Origin: Perca fluviatilis
Lineage: Eukaryota; Chordata; Actinopteri; Perciformes; Percidae
Reading direction: 5' to 3'
Assembly (NCBI RefSeq): GCF_010015445.1
Contig: NC_053134.1
Coordinates: 13,892,080-13,956,079 of the forward strand
Length of the DNA: 64,000 nucleotides
Made by a program: the position numbers and the translations under genes. Under the pieces are notes generated by a model. That model saw only the letters and a list, made by a program, of their open reading frames with translations, ran no database searches and had not been told where the DNA came from. This document shows, one piece after another, positions 10,910-22,815 of the stretch; positions within the stretch are counted from its first letter, which is position 1; every line of letters begins with the position of its first letter.

Positions 10910-13677
10910 GTGAATATTACAACTGACACTGGTCACTATTAATTGTTATTATTGTTGTTCTACCTTGTTTCAGACTGTTCAATTCACATAGGACTTTCCT
11001 AGCGTTAACGTTAGCGCCTCTCTGAATGCAACCTGCCAGCTAGCGGCTTTGCTATCCAGCTAATTCTGGCTGTCAAAACAACGGAGAGAAGCGTAATCTG
11101 CTAGCCAGCAAGAAAGCAGTGCTTTGTTCCCTCTTTATGAAACATTGTCACTCACATGTAGCATTATTTGGAATATGTAAAGGCTGATAGGTCGATGAGG
11201 TAAGCTGTCAAAAGAAGCACAAGCTCTGTTAAATAGTTATCTAGCTTCTTTGGGATGTGGCAGCTCTTGTTAGCGGACTAGCCAGCTCGCTAGCTCGGTG
11301 TAAACAAACCATCATCATAGCCCGTCGATAGGCTGCAACCGGCTGCAGCCTGCTTCTTATTTTACCTTTGACAATGGTCAAATATAAGGTGAAACAGTTT
11401 TGCAACAGCTTAAGGTCAAACATATAAAAACGCTCCTTTTGTGTGTTTGAAGTACGTATTGTCGCTGTCAACAGAAGGTAGTCTGGCTGGAGTTTTGGGT
11501 TTCTTTGTCTTGCTTGATCGCCAGTGTTGACTCCTCTGTACTCTGTGTCGGAGTTTAGAGCATTGGTTAGCATGGCTCAATTTGCTGCTATGTTTGCGCA
11601 CTTCAGCGTATTTGAGAGAACCTGTATTATCTTATAAACCGCAAGATGCAATTAGCTGCTGGAAATGCTGATTAATGTAATCGCTTGTCAGTCCTGGTTT
11701 GGCTCAGCTTGGTTCCTGTTCTTTTGAAATGCATGTTTTGATATCTAGCTTCTTGCTTTGTTGTATTTTTATGTCTTGTGAAATTAGAAATAAATTGCTG
11801 TAAATCATTTAAACCCGAGTAGCCAACAGGCTGTTTTTTGTAACAAATTGCCATGACCTTTCAGATCAAGACGATACTGCTTTCTGTAGAACCCTTTAGA
11901 CTATGCCGTAATTACATCATAAACAAATGATGTTCCTATGTAAAACAGTATAAGTTAATTTCCTGTTGAATTGAAGACTTGAGCTGAACCCAATCCGTCT
12001 GCTTTATGTATGTCTGTGGGGATTTAACACATATTTCATACAGTAAACCTTAGGGTTTTTGTTATTGAGTTTTGCTGAACAGTTGCTTGAAGAAGAAGCT
12101 AACATTTTCATTCTTAACCAGCCAATATTTACTATTTTGCCATATAGATATGATGCTTTCTTCAATATTGGAATATCAGCAGCAATAGTCAAAATGTATT
12201 TGACGAGTGACTATAGAGTGTTAAATTATCACTTCTTTGCTACTTAATATTTATTTGTACTTGTACTGAATGTACTGTATGCCCATCCCATTTCAGTGTT
12301 CTTCTGATTGTTTGGTTTTCCACAAAGCATGATGTCATCTCATAAATATTTCATGGGCTGGGTAGCTGATAGCCTAACTTTATATACAATAACCCTCCCA
12401 GCCATTCCCTAGGATATTTCATAGAACAGTGTCTTAGCTGGTATTTGTGTTGAAACCTATTTGCATTTTTAATTAGTGCCTTCTTATGCAGTTTGACCCT
12501 TTGTGGTTTCCCAGTGTCATTATTTCCCAGTGCAGGTTTGCTCCTATGCAACTTAACAGCACTGGAAACTTAAAAGAAGGAACCAAGAAACTTAAAACTG
12601 TGATCTGTAAATATAAATACACACACCTGTCCCTGCTGTTATTCTCAAGTTGCACTTATGCATGTCAATGTACTTCTGTATCAAAACCCACATAGGGATA
12701 CAAAGCACAATAGTACCACAGTAAGTTTACCACCTGGAGTTCATTTATCTATATCTTTATACCAGGACATTTGCAGTCATGTCCTGTTGGAATATATTGA
12801 TTTTCAATTATACAAAGAATGAATTCAGAAATTCCATTGCTTGAGCTGATGTGTGCACCAAGTCTCACTCTGCTCAACAGGGTTATTTATTGAAAAATAC
12901 GTCATGTTTTTTACTGGAAGTACAAATCAAGAGAATTCAATGTAAAATGAAGTCAGTCTTTGACAGTGTGCCAGTTAGAAGAGTAGCTAAACATAGCTTC
13001 TAAGAATAGTAGAGAACTGTCAGTGCAAAATGTATTGATCATAAGAAAGGGTAGCTGCCTCTCTTAATTTCATATTCTTCTGACAACTCAAAACAGGGCT
13101 GTGTGTGTAGTGTACAAAACTAAAATAACAAAATGCACCTTTCTTTTAAATAGTTTGTTGTTATGCTTATACGTGAACATGTACAACAAACATAACACTC
13201 GCAGCTAAATAAGCCTGTCACTAATTAATTACTTTGTCTGTAGGCACGATAAGCATATAACGCTTTAAACACTGCTGAGCGTAAACAGCATTAACAGCTT
13301 TTGTACATGCATGTTGCTTTGTAAATATATGTTAGTAAATTTGTGAGGCAGACCTGGGTGTGTGTGGATTAACTATTATTATCAAGTTCATCCAAAGCAT
13401 GAAGTAATACAGGATGTCCAGCCTTTATCCACACCCCAACAATAAGAATTCTTGCTCCGAAAACAAAGCAGTGATTGCACTCAAAAATACTTCTAATAAA
13501 TACAGGAAATAACCTGGGAGAGATGGGAGCACTTCTTTCTTCTGGAACCATCAGGTCTTTTATTTTTTTATTTGTTGGTGAACATGGTTTGGCTCGTGCC
13601 ATTGTCAATAAATGCCATTTGATTTTTCAAGAATACTTTTTTTAAGATAATACCTGCCATTTTAAGTGATAGATGGC

Positions 13678-13680
<3 letters not shown>

Positions 13681-13749
<69 letters not shown>

Positions 13750-13767
13750 ATAATATATATATATAAT
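13681..13767. repeat. (AT)n microsatellite
   Basis: Long alternating AT array degrading into TATATAA and GTAT variants at its right edge. Confidence 0.95.
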
Positions 13768-14114
13768 GTATATGTATGTGTTTGTGTGTATGTTTGGTTA
13801 GAGTTTGGGAAAGTATTTGACAGAGCACTGTTTAAAATGTGTGACAGAATGTTACACAGGTTGTGTGTTTGTCTTAGTTTGTTTCATATCAAACCAAACC
13901 GTTGACTATGATGAATTGGCCCATCTCTGGAGAAGGGCACATGAATGTCACCTAACATGTGACCATGCTTGTGTGTGTAATCTGTAATGGTATTTTGCTC
14001 TTGTCTTCTGATGAATTTATGAATATCTTCTTAGGGATATCTTGTTGTGGGACATTTAGTTTTAGCCTGTTACTTATGGAATTTAATTATTGTAAAATAT
14101 TACCACTTTACATA

Positions 14115-14116
<2 letters not shown>

Positions 14117-14148
<32 letters not shown>

Positions 14149-14208
14149 CTTGGTAGTATCTATGCTACGTGGCTGCCTGTTTGTGTATACTGTAAATGAG
14201 AGAACAAT

Positions 14209-14293
<85 letters not shown>
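14117..14293. repeat. Two (TG)n arrays with a 65-bp unique spacer
   Basis: TG arrays at 14117-14145 and 14211-14293 flank a short unique spacer. Open frames here reflect the repeat only. Confidence 0.95.
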
Positions 14294-14296
<3 letters not shown>

Positions 14297-14587
14297 TTTT
14301 GTGTGGTTCACGTCACATTGGTTCTCTTTGTTTATCTTTCCATCATAAGACTGCTGGCAGCCATATCACTAACTCACTGTTGTAGCAGGACTGAGTGGTA
14401 ATCAGAGGATACACACTTATACAGATAACCCAGAAATGACATGTTATTGTTATAAAATTCTAGATTATGTAAGGTTACTTTCTTGATCATGTTTTGTTTT
14501 TTAATAGTCAGTTGGTTAATGTGGATTAAAAAGGCAACTAGGATAGAATAGAACATGCCAAACTGGCCTGCAAATACTCGGAAGTTG

Positions 14588-15137
14588 TATAGCCCCTTTC
14601 ACACATACACCGCAAACCTGAAATTATCTACACATTACCCGGCAGAGCTGTATGTAAGAACGCAAATGTCTGAATTAGTTGGATTGGACATCAAATGGTG
14701 TTTGCCCTGCCAGCTCCCTAGTACAAGTCTGTGTAATCTCCGATTGAGCTGAATGTGTGAGATTTCACAGCAAGCGAGTGGGCATGTTGATGGCATTTCT
14801 CTCGGCTTGCGCAAAACCGGAAGAAAACAAACATCTGAGGGTGAAGAAGAAGGGCGATTTACACAAAGACGTCAACTAAAATGGACAGACAACGAGATTC
14901 GGGAACTTCTGTTGGCAAGGGCCGACTCTGAAATCGTCAAATTCAATGAACGACAAGAGACTCTGTTGTTTATCACAAAATTATGAACCGTCTCCGTGAT
15001 GCGGTGTATTCTGTGTCATCTCCTGCCTCCTGCACGCTCTACCCAGCACCACCCCTCGTCTAAAGAGTATTTCCCATAAGTGAGAATGCGTTTGAGACGG
15101 AAAATCTCCTGTGTGCTACATGTGAGAAAGGGAAACC
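14588..15137 (+). mobile_element. Non-autonomous TIR element with Myb-like ORF relic
   Basis: The left end TAGCCCCTTTCACACATAC is mirrored, imperfectly, on the right by CTACATGTGAGAAAGGGAAA. Between them 14753-14986 is open for 77 codons, including KWTDNEIRELLLARADSEIV, which resembles the tryptophan-containing Myb/MADF-like DNA-binding domain encoded by Harbinger-type transposons. No nuclease ORF is present and no clear target duplication was found. Superfamily assignment is tentative. Confidence 0.5.
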
Positions 15138-16185
15138 TGGGACAAGGCCAGGACCTGATTCATCGGAGTTCATATGTTAAAACGGACAATTATTCATTTT
15201 CTTATGAACAAACCCCACCCATGTGAAGCTGCAAGAAGGTTAAAGCAAACACTTGTAATTAATTATTTGCACTGACTAGGTTTGAGGTGTAGCTGCATGG
15301 AGAAAGAAAAATCAAAGGTGTGTTTTCAGTAATATCATGGTAGGGTGGGTGTGTACAGTATGTGTGTGGTTATGTTTAAGTGCAGTGTGATTACATAGTC
15401 CCATTGAACAGTAAAATCAGTCATGTGGTCTCCAACAGCAGGTTTAAATCATTGTAAAGCTGCCCCAAATACAAAGGGAGGCCTATTCACCACCCATTTG
15501 CCATAGGAACACATGCAGCATAAAGTACTGTAAAGTGAACTGCACCACCAAATGAAGAGTTTGACTCAAGTGACTAATGCAAGTTTTTTGATTGTGATTT
15601 CCAGCTGTGCAAAATAGTTAATGAACAGTAGCCCACTTTAGTTAAAAAAAATTGTAACAATTTACCATCTGAAAGGTCTTGTTTTTTAGTTAAGGTCCTG
15701 CTTTTTTCATCAAATAAATATTTGATATTCAGCATTCAGTACTAAACTCATAATTGTAATTCTTCTCTCTCCGCAAACCGAAAATGTTTGATGTTATTTC
15801 ACTTCAGGGGCTGATAATGTACTGGTTTAGTTGCTTTGTGGGGACAAAGACAAAATTAATAAAAGTAAGTTATTGACGTCAATTAGTTTTTTTCCTCCTT
15901 GCGTAAGCAAGATCAGGGGCTTAAGATATTGACAAAAAAAGAGTCTTCACCAACACTTAGACATTCCTAAATTGATTAAAATACTCCTACACACCCAACT
16001 ACTACCATCCCACACTCACCTTGACTTTTCAAGTATTGATCTTTGCTGTATGTTTGACTAAAGGGCAATGTGCGAAATGTGTTGTCACTGGAAGTTGTTA
16101 TCTTATATAATCTTTGTGGCTTTTGAACCAATGTTATATGTTAATAATGTAATAAAAAAAGATTCTGCTCCCTGTCTAAGGTCTA

Positions 16186-16759
16186 AGGGCTCCTGCACAC
16201 TGCCTGCGTGGCGTGAGCGTGTCGTTTCTGTTGCGTGGCAGCATTTCTGTCTTCGCACACCAGAAACGTGTCTGACGCGGCGCTGCTGCTGCTAACCTTG
16301 TCAGTACACATGTATGTTTCCCATAAACATAAATATATACTGATTTGATTACAGCAAAGACAACGTTGGCTGTATTGGCGGCAAAATAGGCTACAGAATA
16401 TTTTGTTCCGTATTGACAGGTGCAATATTTGAAAATATATATATATATATTTTTTTTTTAAATTACATTTATATCTGCATTTATGTCAAAACCTAGAGAC
16501 TTTTAAACATCAAAATGTAATTTATTAAATGTATTCGTGTCAAAATTACATATAAACCTCCACGCTTGCGTGTTGCGTGAAAAATAGGCATCGGTGCTAT
16601 TTCTAACATGCACGCGTTTTCGGTGCGGCGCGGGCTGCGCCTGAGACGTGCGTGTCACGCAGACATTGTGCAAGCTCTAACCTGTTAATATGGAAGCCGA
16701 AATAAAAATGGACACGCAGCTGACACGCTCACGCCACGCAGGCAGTATGCAGGAGCCCT
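16186..16759. mobile_element. MITE with long GC-rich TIRs
   Basis: The ends are inverted repeats of about 38 bp with few mismatches: AGGGCTCCTGCACACTGCCT on the left and its counterpart ending GCAGGAGCCCT on the right. The flanks read AAGGTCTA and AAGCGTCT, possibly a decayed 8-bp duplication, which would fit hAT. No transposase is encoded. Confidence 0.75.
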
Positions 16760-19700
16760 AAGCGTCTGTGCTGTTGACTGAGCATTGGTTATTCAAGTCA
16801 GTCAACGTGGCGTCTTTAAATTACACAGTGACGTCTGGTTAAAATTGAAGTAAACGTGTTAGATGCTCAATAAGCCTAGCTGTTGCCTTTTGGCTGTCTA
16901 TCAGGTTGTGAAAACACTTGCTAAGAAAAAAAACTGTGATGAGTAAAGAAAAGATACAGATTAGTGTAAACCTGTTCTGACAGATTTTGAGCTGATAGGC
17001 CCGTGTAACCTGTTTTAACATACTCTGTCTCCTGTTGACTGTTGTGGCTGTCTGTCTAACCAGAAAAACCAGGTGGGATGTCATGGAAAAGCTCATTGTC
17101 ACGCCCAAGTTTAGGTGGGGTGGGGGTTCTGTTTTTCTATAGAATTAATGAATGAATATCTGAATCCCGACTACCTACTCAACGAATTTAACAGTTGAAT
17201 ATTCGCGGCCAGCCCTAGTCTGTTTGGTTGATGTCTGTTATTAACTCAATATAAGCCTAGATCCTGTCATTGCTACTATCACTATGCGTGCGTGGAAATA
17301 ATGACATAGCAGGCCACAGGCCATCTCTGACTCAGAGAGTGAGCACACATTGTAGGGAAAAGGGCATATTGCTTTACAGCCACTAACATTTACAACACAA
17401 GAACAAGGAGCCAATACTAAAAGAATTTGAACAGGGATTTTGTAACATTGCTGTGGAAGTGAATACACTTCCTATTCTGTTTCAAATGTTATTTGAGCAA
17501 TTTAGTTAAACCTCAAGCAGTGTGGTTATCATAATGTGCACTAAATAGCCGAAAAATTAAAAAATGTAAGCGGAATAGGTTTTACTTGAAATACTAGATC
17601 TCTTTAATGAGACTCCTGTTACAGCCGACGGTGTGTATTTGACTGGTTGTTGTTATTGTTTGAACTTGTTGGCCTTTCCATCACACCTGTCTTTAATAAA
17701 GCACTAATTAAAAGCCTCCTTAGCATCCAAGAGCTGCTAGTTAATAGGTACCTAACTAGTTCAAATCCTCCAGTGAATAGTCTATGGTTGTAAAACATTT
17801 ACACAGCATTTGTACTATACTGTTTGACCTTTGTCCTACATTTGTTTGATGCTAAATGAAAGTAAAGGAAAACTGCTTTCCTTCAAACAGCCTACAACTG
17901 GATGTGTCATTACACCTCGCATGTCTGAAAACTAGACGATGCTGCAGATCAGGTTTATTGGGTCGTATCTTCCGTCATCCTTTAACATTTTTTTCTTACA
18001 TCTCACCTTCTCTTTGTCCTTTTAGTTAGCACTATTGCTTTCAGTAATGCTTTCACCGACTTCTGTCCACTGCCTTTGTCTGCAGTGAACTTCCTCATAA
18101 AACATGTTTTCTCTCCCTTGGCTCCCTAAACTAAATGCCTCATATTCAGGCAGCATTCACCATCATTTAGGTCACCTACTGAAGGCCCCCCCCCCCCTCT
18201 TTCTCTATTATATATTACACTTATTTATATACACAAAGTGATATATGGGATTTTATAATACAAACTGTCACATCACAGCCATGACGGATGGGCCCTTAAC
18301 GTAGATCCAGAGTATAAGATCCAGAAACGGGTACTTCTGCTTCTTTATAATTCACTTCCACTTTTTTACAGCTGCTACTCAGCTTCACCACTCACTCTTT
18401 TCCTTGAGGAGAAAGAAAACAAGAACAAATCATTTTCCATTGACATTTCTTTTCAGTTTTAAGTCGTCGCTATTTTTTTTTCTCTCTTCAGTCTTTTTTT
18501 CTTCTTCATCTGAGTTCCCGCTGGGGTTGTCTGTCGGTTGCCAGGATTGATTTTTGGAGCCACCTGGTCACAGCTCTACAGTTCTCCATGACTGATTCCA
18601 CACTACTGAACTGAAGTCAGCAATCTTCTGCGTGCGTGCATGCGTGTGCCTGCGTTCACGAGAGAGACAACTAGAAAGATGGTGACAATGAGCATAAGGC
18701 AATGCTGCAGCACATGCTCATGCCTGTGTGGAATAATGCACATGAATAAATGACCTTGTGTGTAGACTGTTAGCATGCTGATCATAGCATGTTAATATAT
18801 TTGTAATTAACATTAATCTCCAAGTGCAGTTTAGGATTAAAATTAAAGGTTGCTAATAATTACAGGTGTTGTATAAACTGAAGTCTAGACTCAATGATGT
18901 TGCAAGATAAAAGATCACAGGATGATTGAAAGTTAAAAGATTAAGAAAATAACAAATTCTCCATGTAATTATACATCATTGCCATTTATACCAGCTCAAA
19001 TGTTTACATTCTTGACTGGTTTACCCAACGTAAAGATGGCTTGCATTGGCCATGAATGTGTGTAATTAAACATTTTGGGAGATCATTTTGTTCACTTTCT
19101 TACCGAGGACAGCAGAGTGGACTTGTGGTGAGAGATTGTTTATTGATCAAGGGTCACATCATTGACATCAATATTTAAAGATCAATATTGTCCTTTGTGT
19201 CACGACAAAATTACTAAGGTTTTTAAAATTGCCAATTCACAACATGCCATCACAGACGGCAAGACATGTATAGTTTTGTCAGCTGAATAACACACACCCA
19301 CAGTATTGCTGGTATGGACCTTTGGGCCAAAACAATAGCATCCATGGTTATTGGACAATAATGTTTATTTAAGACATTGCTGTTGTAGCATCAGAGCTGG
19401 TTTATAATGTCAAGAGAATAAAATATAAAAAAAAAAAAAATGAAAAGAGGAACTTAGTGAGTGTACTGAAAGACTATATTGCTGACAGCACACAACCAAA
19501 AAGTGACATTGTGAGTGAGGAGAGAGAATTGATAAATCCCTTTCTTGACCCAGGTTTACCCAGAAGATCACCAGCCTGTTTCCCTCAGGCTGCTCTACTG
19601 TTTTTATCCTCTATGCCAGTACACTTCCTGGGGTTAAAGTGTCACTCTGGGGCAGTTTGGTAGTATTCTCTGAGTTGCTATAACTTGCAGAAAAACAGCA

Positions 19701-21516
19701 GATGGTAAACTTGTCTGTGTGATTGGTTTGTTTCATGGAGGTTGAGTGTGGAAAATAATTGAATCTCATACAGTGACTTTAATAGGGAAAAAATAAGGGT
19801 GTATATACACGACATTCACAATGCTTTTTATGAGGCCAAAATTGTGATCATACAGCTACGCTGCACGAAACATATAGATGAGTTATTTAGCATCCTGTTG
19901 TCGACAGACATTCTGTGTCAGCTGTTCTCTCTGAACAGAAACTTTTAAGCCCCATTTGGTATGGGTGTGTAAATCAATTCTCTTGTCTTTTTTCATGGCC
20001 AGTCTTTTTTTTTTTTATCATCTCAGTCTGTTCTTTTCTGCCTGTTTTGTTACTGTGGAGTTGGTTCTTGCAGGCCATGAGTGTGTGTATGTGTGTGCGG
20101 TTGTGGTTTTTGTGTTTTTGACAGAGAATTCTTCTCCAGTACACTTTCCTCTAATGACCACACCACATGTTTTGGCTATCTTGCCTCCATCAGGGTGGTG
20201 TCTGAGGTTGTTTCCGGTTTTCGTAAACAATCTTTTGAGTTAGTTAAGGGGTGGATGTGTTAAGGTCAACCATAATTGGCTTTGATATTAGTTAGGATTA
20301 TCTGCGAATATTAAGAGATGGAAGACATTTAAGCATATATTACGTTTTGAAAAATGAATTTTAAAAAATGTATTAAAACATGGATATTCAATCTTTTTTA
20401 CCGATTGGATGGGTCAACATTAAAAGATTTTTACTAATGAATATTCTAAAAAGATGGTTGTAATATTTTATGTTTTGCAGTTATGTTTCTCTTGTAAATT
20501 TCTGTATTCACAAGGAGTACATGTGGTAGTTTGTAAGAAGTATTTTTATTTAAGAGGTGATCATGTTGTTTTAGTATTTATGGTGATCTATAAGTCCGAT
20601 GAAAGCAAAATAGCCGAAAATATTTGGTGAGGTGAATGAAGCATGGTGTAGTGGACAAGATTTGTGCGACGTGTTTTTACATTTTGATGCTCACACTAGT
20701 CTGCACCTCAATATGTGAACTTTTTAAAGATAGAAATGGCAAAGACATAGCTGTGAAACTGTAGGAAGCTGGCCATACTCTCTCTCTCTCTGTGTATGTG
20801 TGTACAGATGTGTACAGAGTGAGATGGTCACGTGTGGCCGTCCACGCAAGTCTCATCAATGGTTTTTTTTCTTGTTCCACTGCTTCCAGACTCTTATCAT
20901 ACCAACACAGAACCAAACTTCTCAGCTATTTCAATTGTCAGGAGAGCTTTTTGTTCTTGTGTGGCAATCAGGCCACAAGACTGTTATCTTGGGAATCGAT
21001 TACAGCTGCAAAAGAACCCCATCCAAGGTAGTTTATTCCTCTTATTCCCTAGTTAATAAGGGCCCGGCATGAAATCTCACTTTTCATCATGAAAGAAAAT
21101 GAGGGTGCAGTTACTCAAAAAGAGCTTCAATGTAATTTAAAAAAAAATAGTCGATTAGGGAGAAAGAGGAGGGAGGAAAAGGGGAGAGATTGATTGGACA
21201 ATCTCTGAGTGTAGAAGTGTTTGATTTCGATTAGGGAACTAGCCCACTGGCCAGCCATCTCAGTTCAGCTCAAATAGTCTTCTTCTTCTTTAATCTCTTC
21301 GCAGGATCTTGACTGTTGGTCGATGTCATTGGGTCATGGAACTTTCTGTTTTCCTGTAGCTCTTTTAATAATTTTTTATAAATACATTTTTTTGTTCTTT
21401 CACCACCACCAGCTGTGGTTTGATGTTTCTTCGCTAGAATAATTATCGTTCACTGGAAAAACATCATGTGTATGCACTCACTTACAACACACCTATTCTC
21501 TGTAAAAAGCTGCTAT

Positions 21517-22142
21517 AGATAGATAGATAGATCCTTTTATTAATCCTTTGCAGGAAATTACAGTGTCACAGCAGCTTCAAGACAGACATAACACCACACA
21601 TTTACTCAAATATATCCATACCAATAAGTTAAAATACAAAAATATAAATGAAGGAAATTTATTTTTGTGCATTATAGAGTCGTATAGCAGCTGGTATGAA
21701 GGACTTCCTATACCGCTCCGACTTGCACATTGGTGCCATCAGTCTTTGACTGAAGGTGCTGCTGTTTATCACCTTCAGGAGGTGGAGTGGGTGTGCAGGG
21801 TTGGTCAGTATTGATCCTAGTTTATTTAATGTTCTGGCCCCTGCCACCTACTGGACCGTCTCTAGTTCAGCCCCGACCACCGAGCCGGCCTTCTTGATGA
21901 GCTTGTCCACTCTGTTTCTATAAGCTGTGCGGACGCCGTGTCCCCAACAGGCCACAGCAAAAAACAGAGCAATGGCCACCACTGTGTGATAGACACTGTA
22001 GAGCAAGGGTTGGCAGATATTAAATGACCTTAGCCTCCTTAAAAAATAGTCTGCTTTGCCCCTTACAGTACACCACCTCCATATGGCTCTTCCAGTCCAG
22101 CTTGCTGTCAAGCTGCACACCAAGGTACCTGTGGTTGGCCAC
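21517..22142 (-). mobile_element. Rex1-type LINE, 3' part
   Basis: The minus-strand translation of 22123-21848 resembles the C-terminal part of teleost Rex1 reverse transcriptase: YFLRRLRSFNICQPLLYSVY, VACWGHGVR, NRVDKLIKKAGSVVG. The 3' end runs into a short GATA-repeat tail (about 21517-21533), as is usual for Rex1. Its 5' continuation lies at 25970-26115, beyond an LTR element inserted at 22143. Confidence 0.85.
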
Positions 22143-22532
22143 TGTCACAAACCGACTCAATGCATGTGACAAAAGAGGGTTAAAATGCCAATAAAGTGTT
22201 TATTGCAACATAAAGTAACTACTTTTAACAAAAGAATCAAAACAGATGTGGAATCAGTGTTATCAGTAGTGTAAGCGGTGTATGTGTGAGTGAAAGATAT
22301 ATTGCAAATGACAACTGCAACAAAAGAAACAAACCAAACCCAAACCAGGAGATGTGGAACCTAGGAGCAGGATAATGAAGACCCAGAACAATCAAACATG
22401 ACTTGTATAAATAGTCTTGGTTGAGGCCTACCCAGGTGTCCACCAATCAAGTAACGAACCCTCCCAAACTGCCAGCTCAGCCAATCAAGCCAAAGAAGCC
22501 AACAGCAGGCAGAAAAGGGAGGGTTCGTAACA
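22143..22532 (-). repeat. 3' LTR (390 bp)
   Basis: In element orientation it begins TGTTACGAACCC and ends TTTGTGACA, the TG...CA ends of an LTR. An AATAAA poly(A) signal is at 22204-22199 on the minus strand. It matches the other LTR with about six substitutions and lacks 13 bp (GGAGACCAAACAG-type segment) present there. Confidence 0.93.
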
Positions 22533-22541
22533 TCCCCCTCC
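22533..22541 (-). other. Polypurine tract
   Basis: On the minus strand GGAGGGGGA abuts the 3' LTR directly, where plus-strand DNA synthesis is primed in LTR elements. Confidence 0.8.
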
Positions 22542-22815
22542 ATAAGAACGGGGTTCCTTTAAGAACCACGTCAATCGTAAACACTAAGCCTATCTCCTGT
22601 ACGGTCTTTACACAATAATCATCAATACACTTTGGTTATGTTTGAAGACAAATTAACTAAAAAAGGTCAATACATTACCCATAGTCCCATGGAAATACTA
22701 CTCCTTCTGGTTACTTCCCCCAAAACAGTCCATCTGTCTCCAAGATCCAGCAACCCTGGATACTACAGGCAAAGAAAAACAGAGGAAATAGGGGATAACT
22801 CAGAAAATAGAACAA

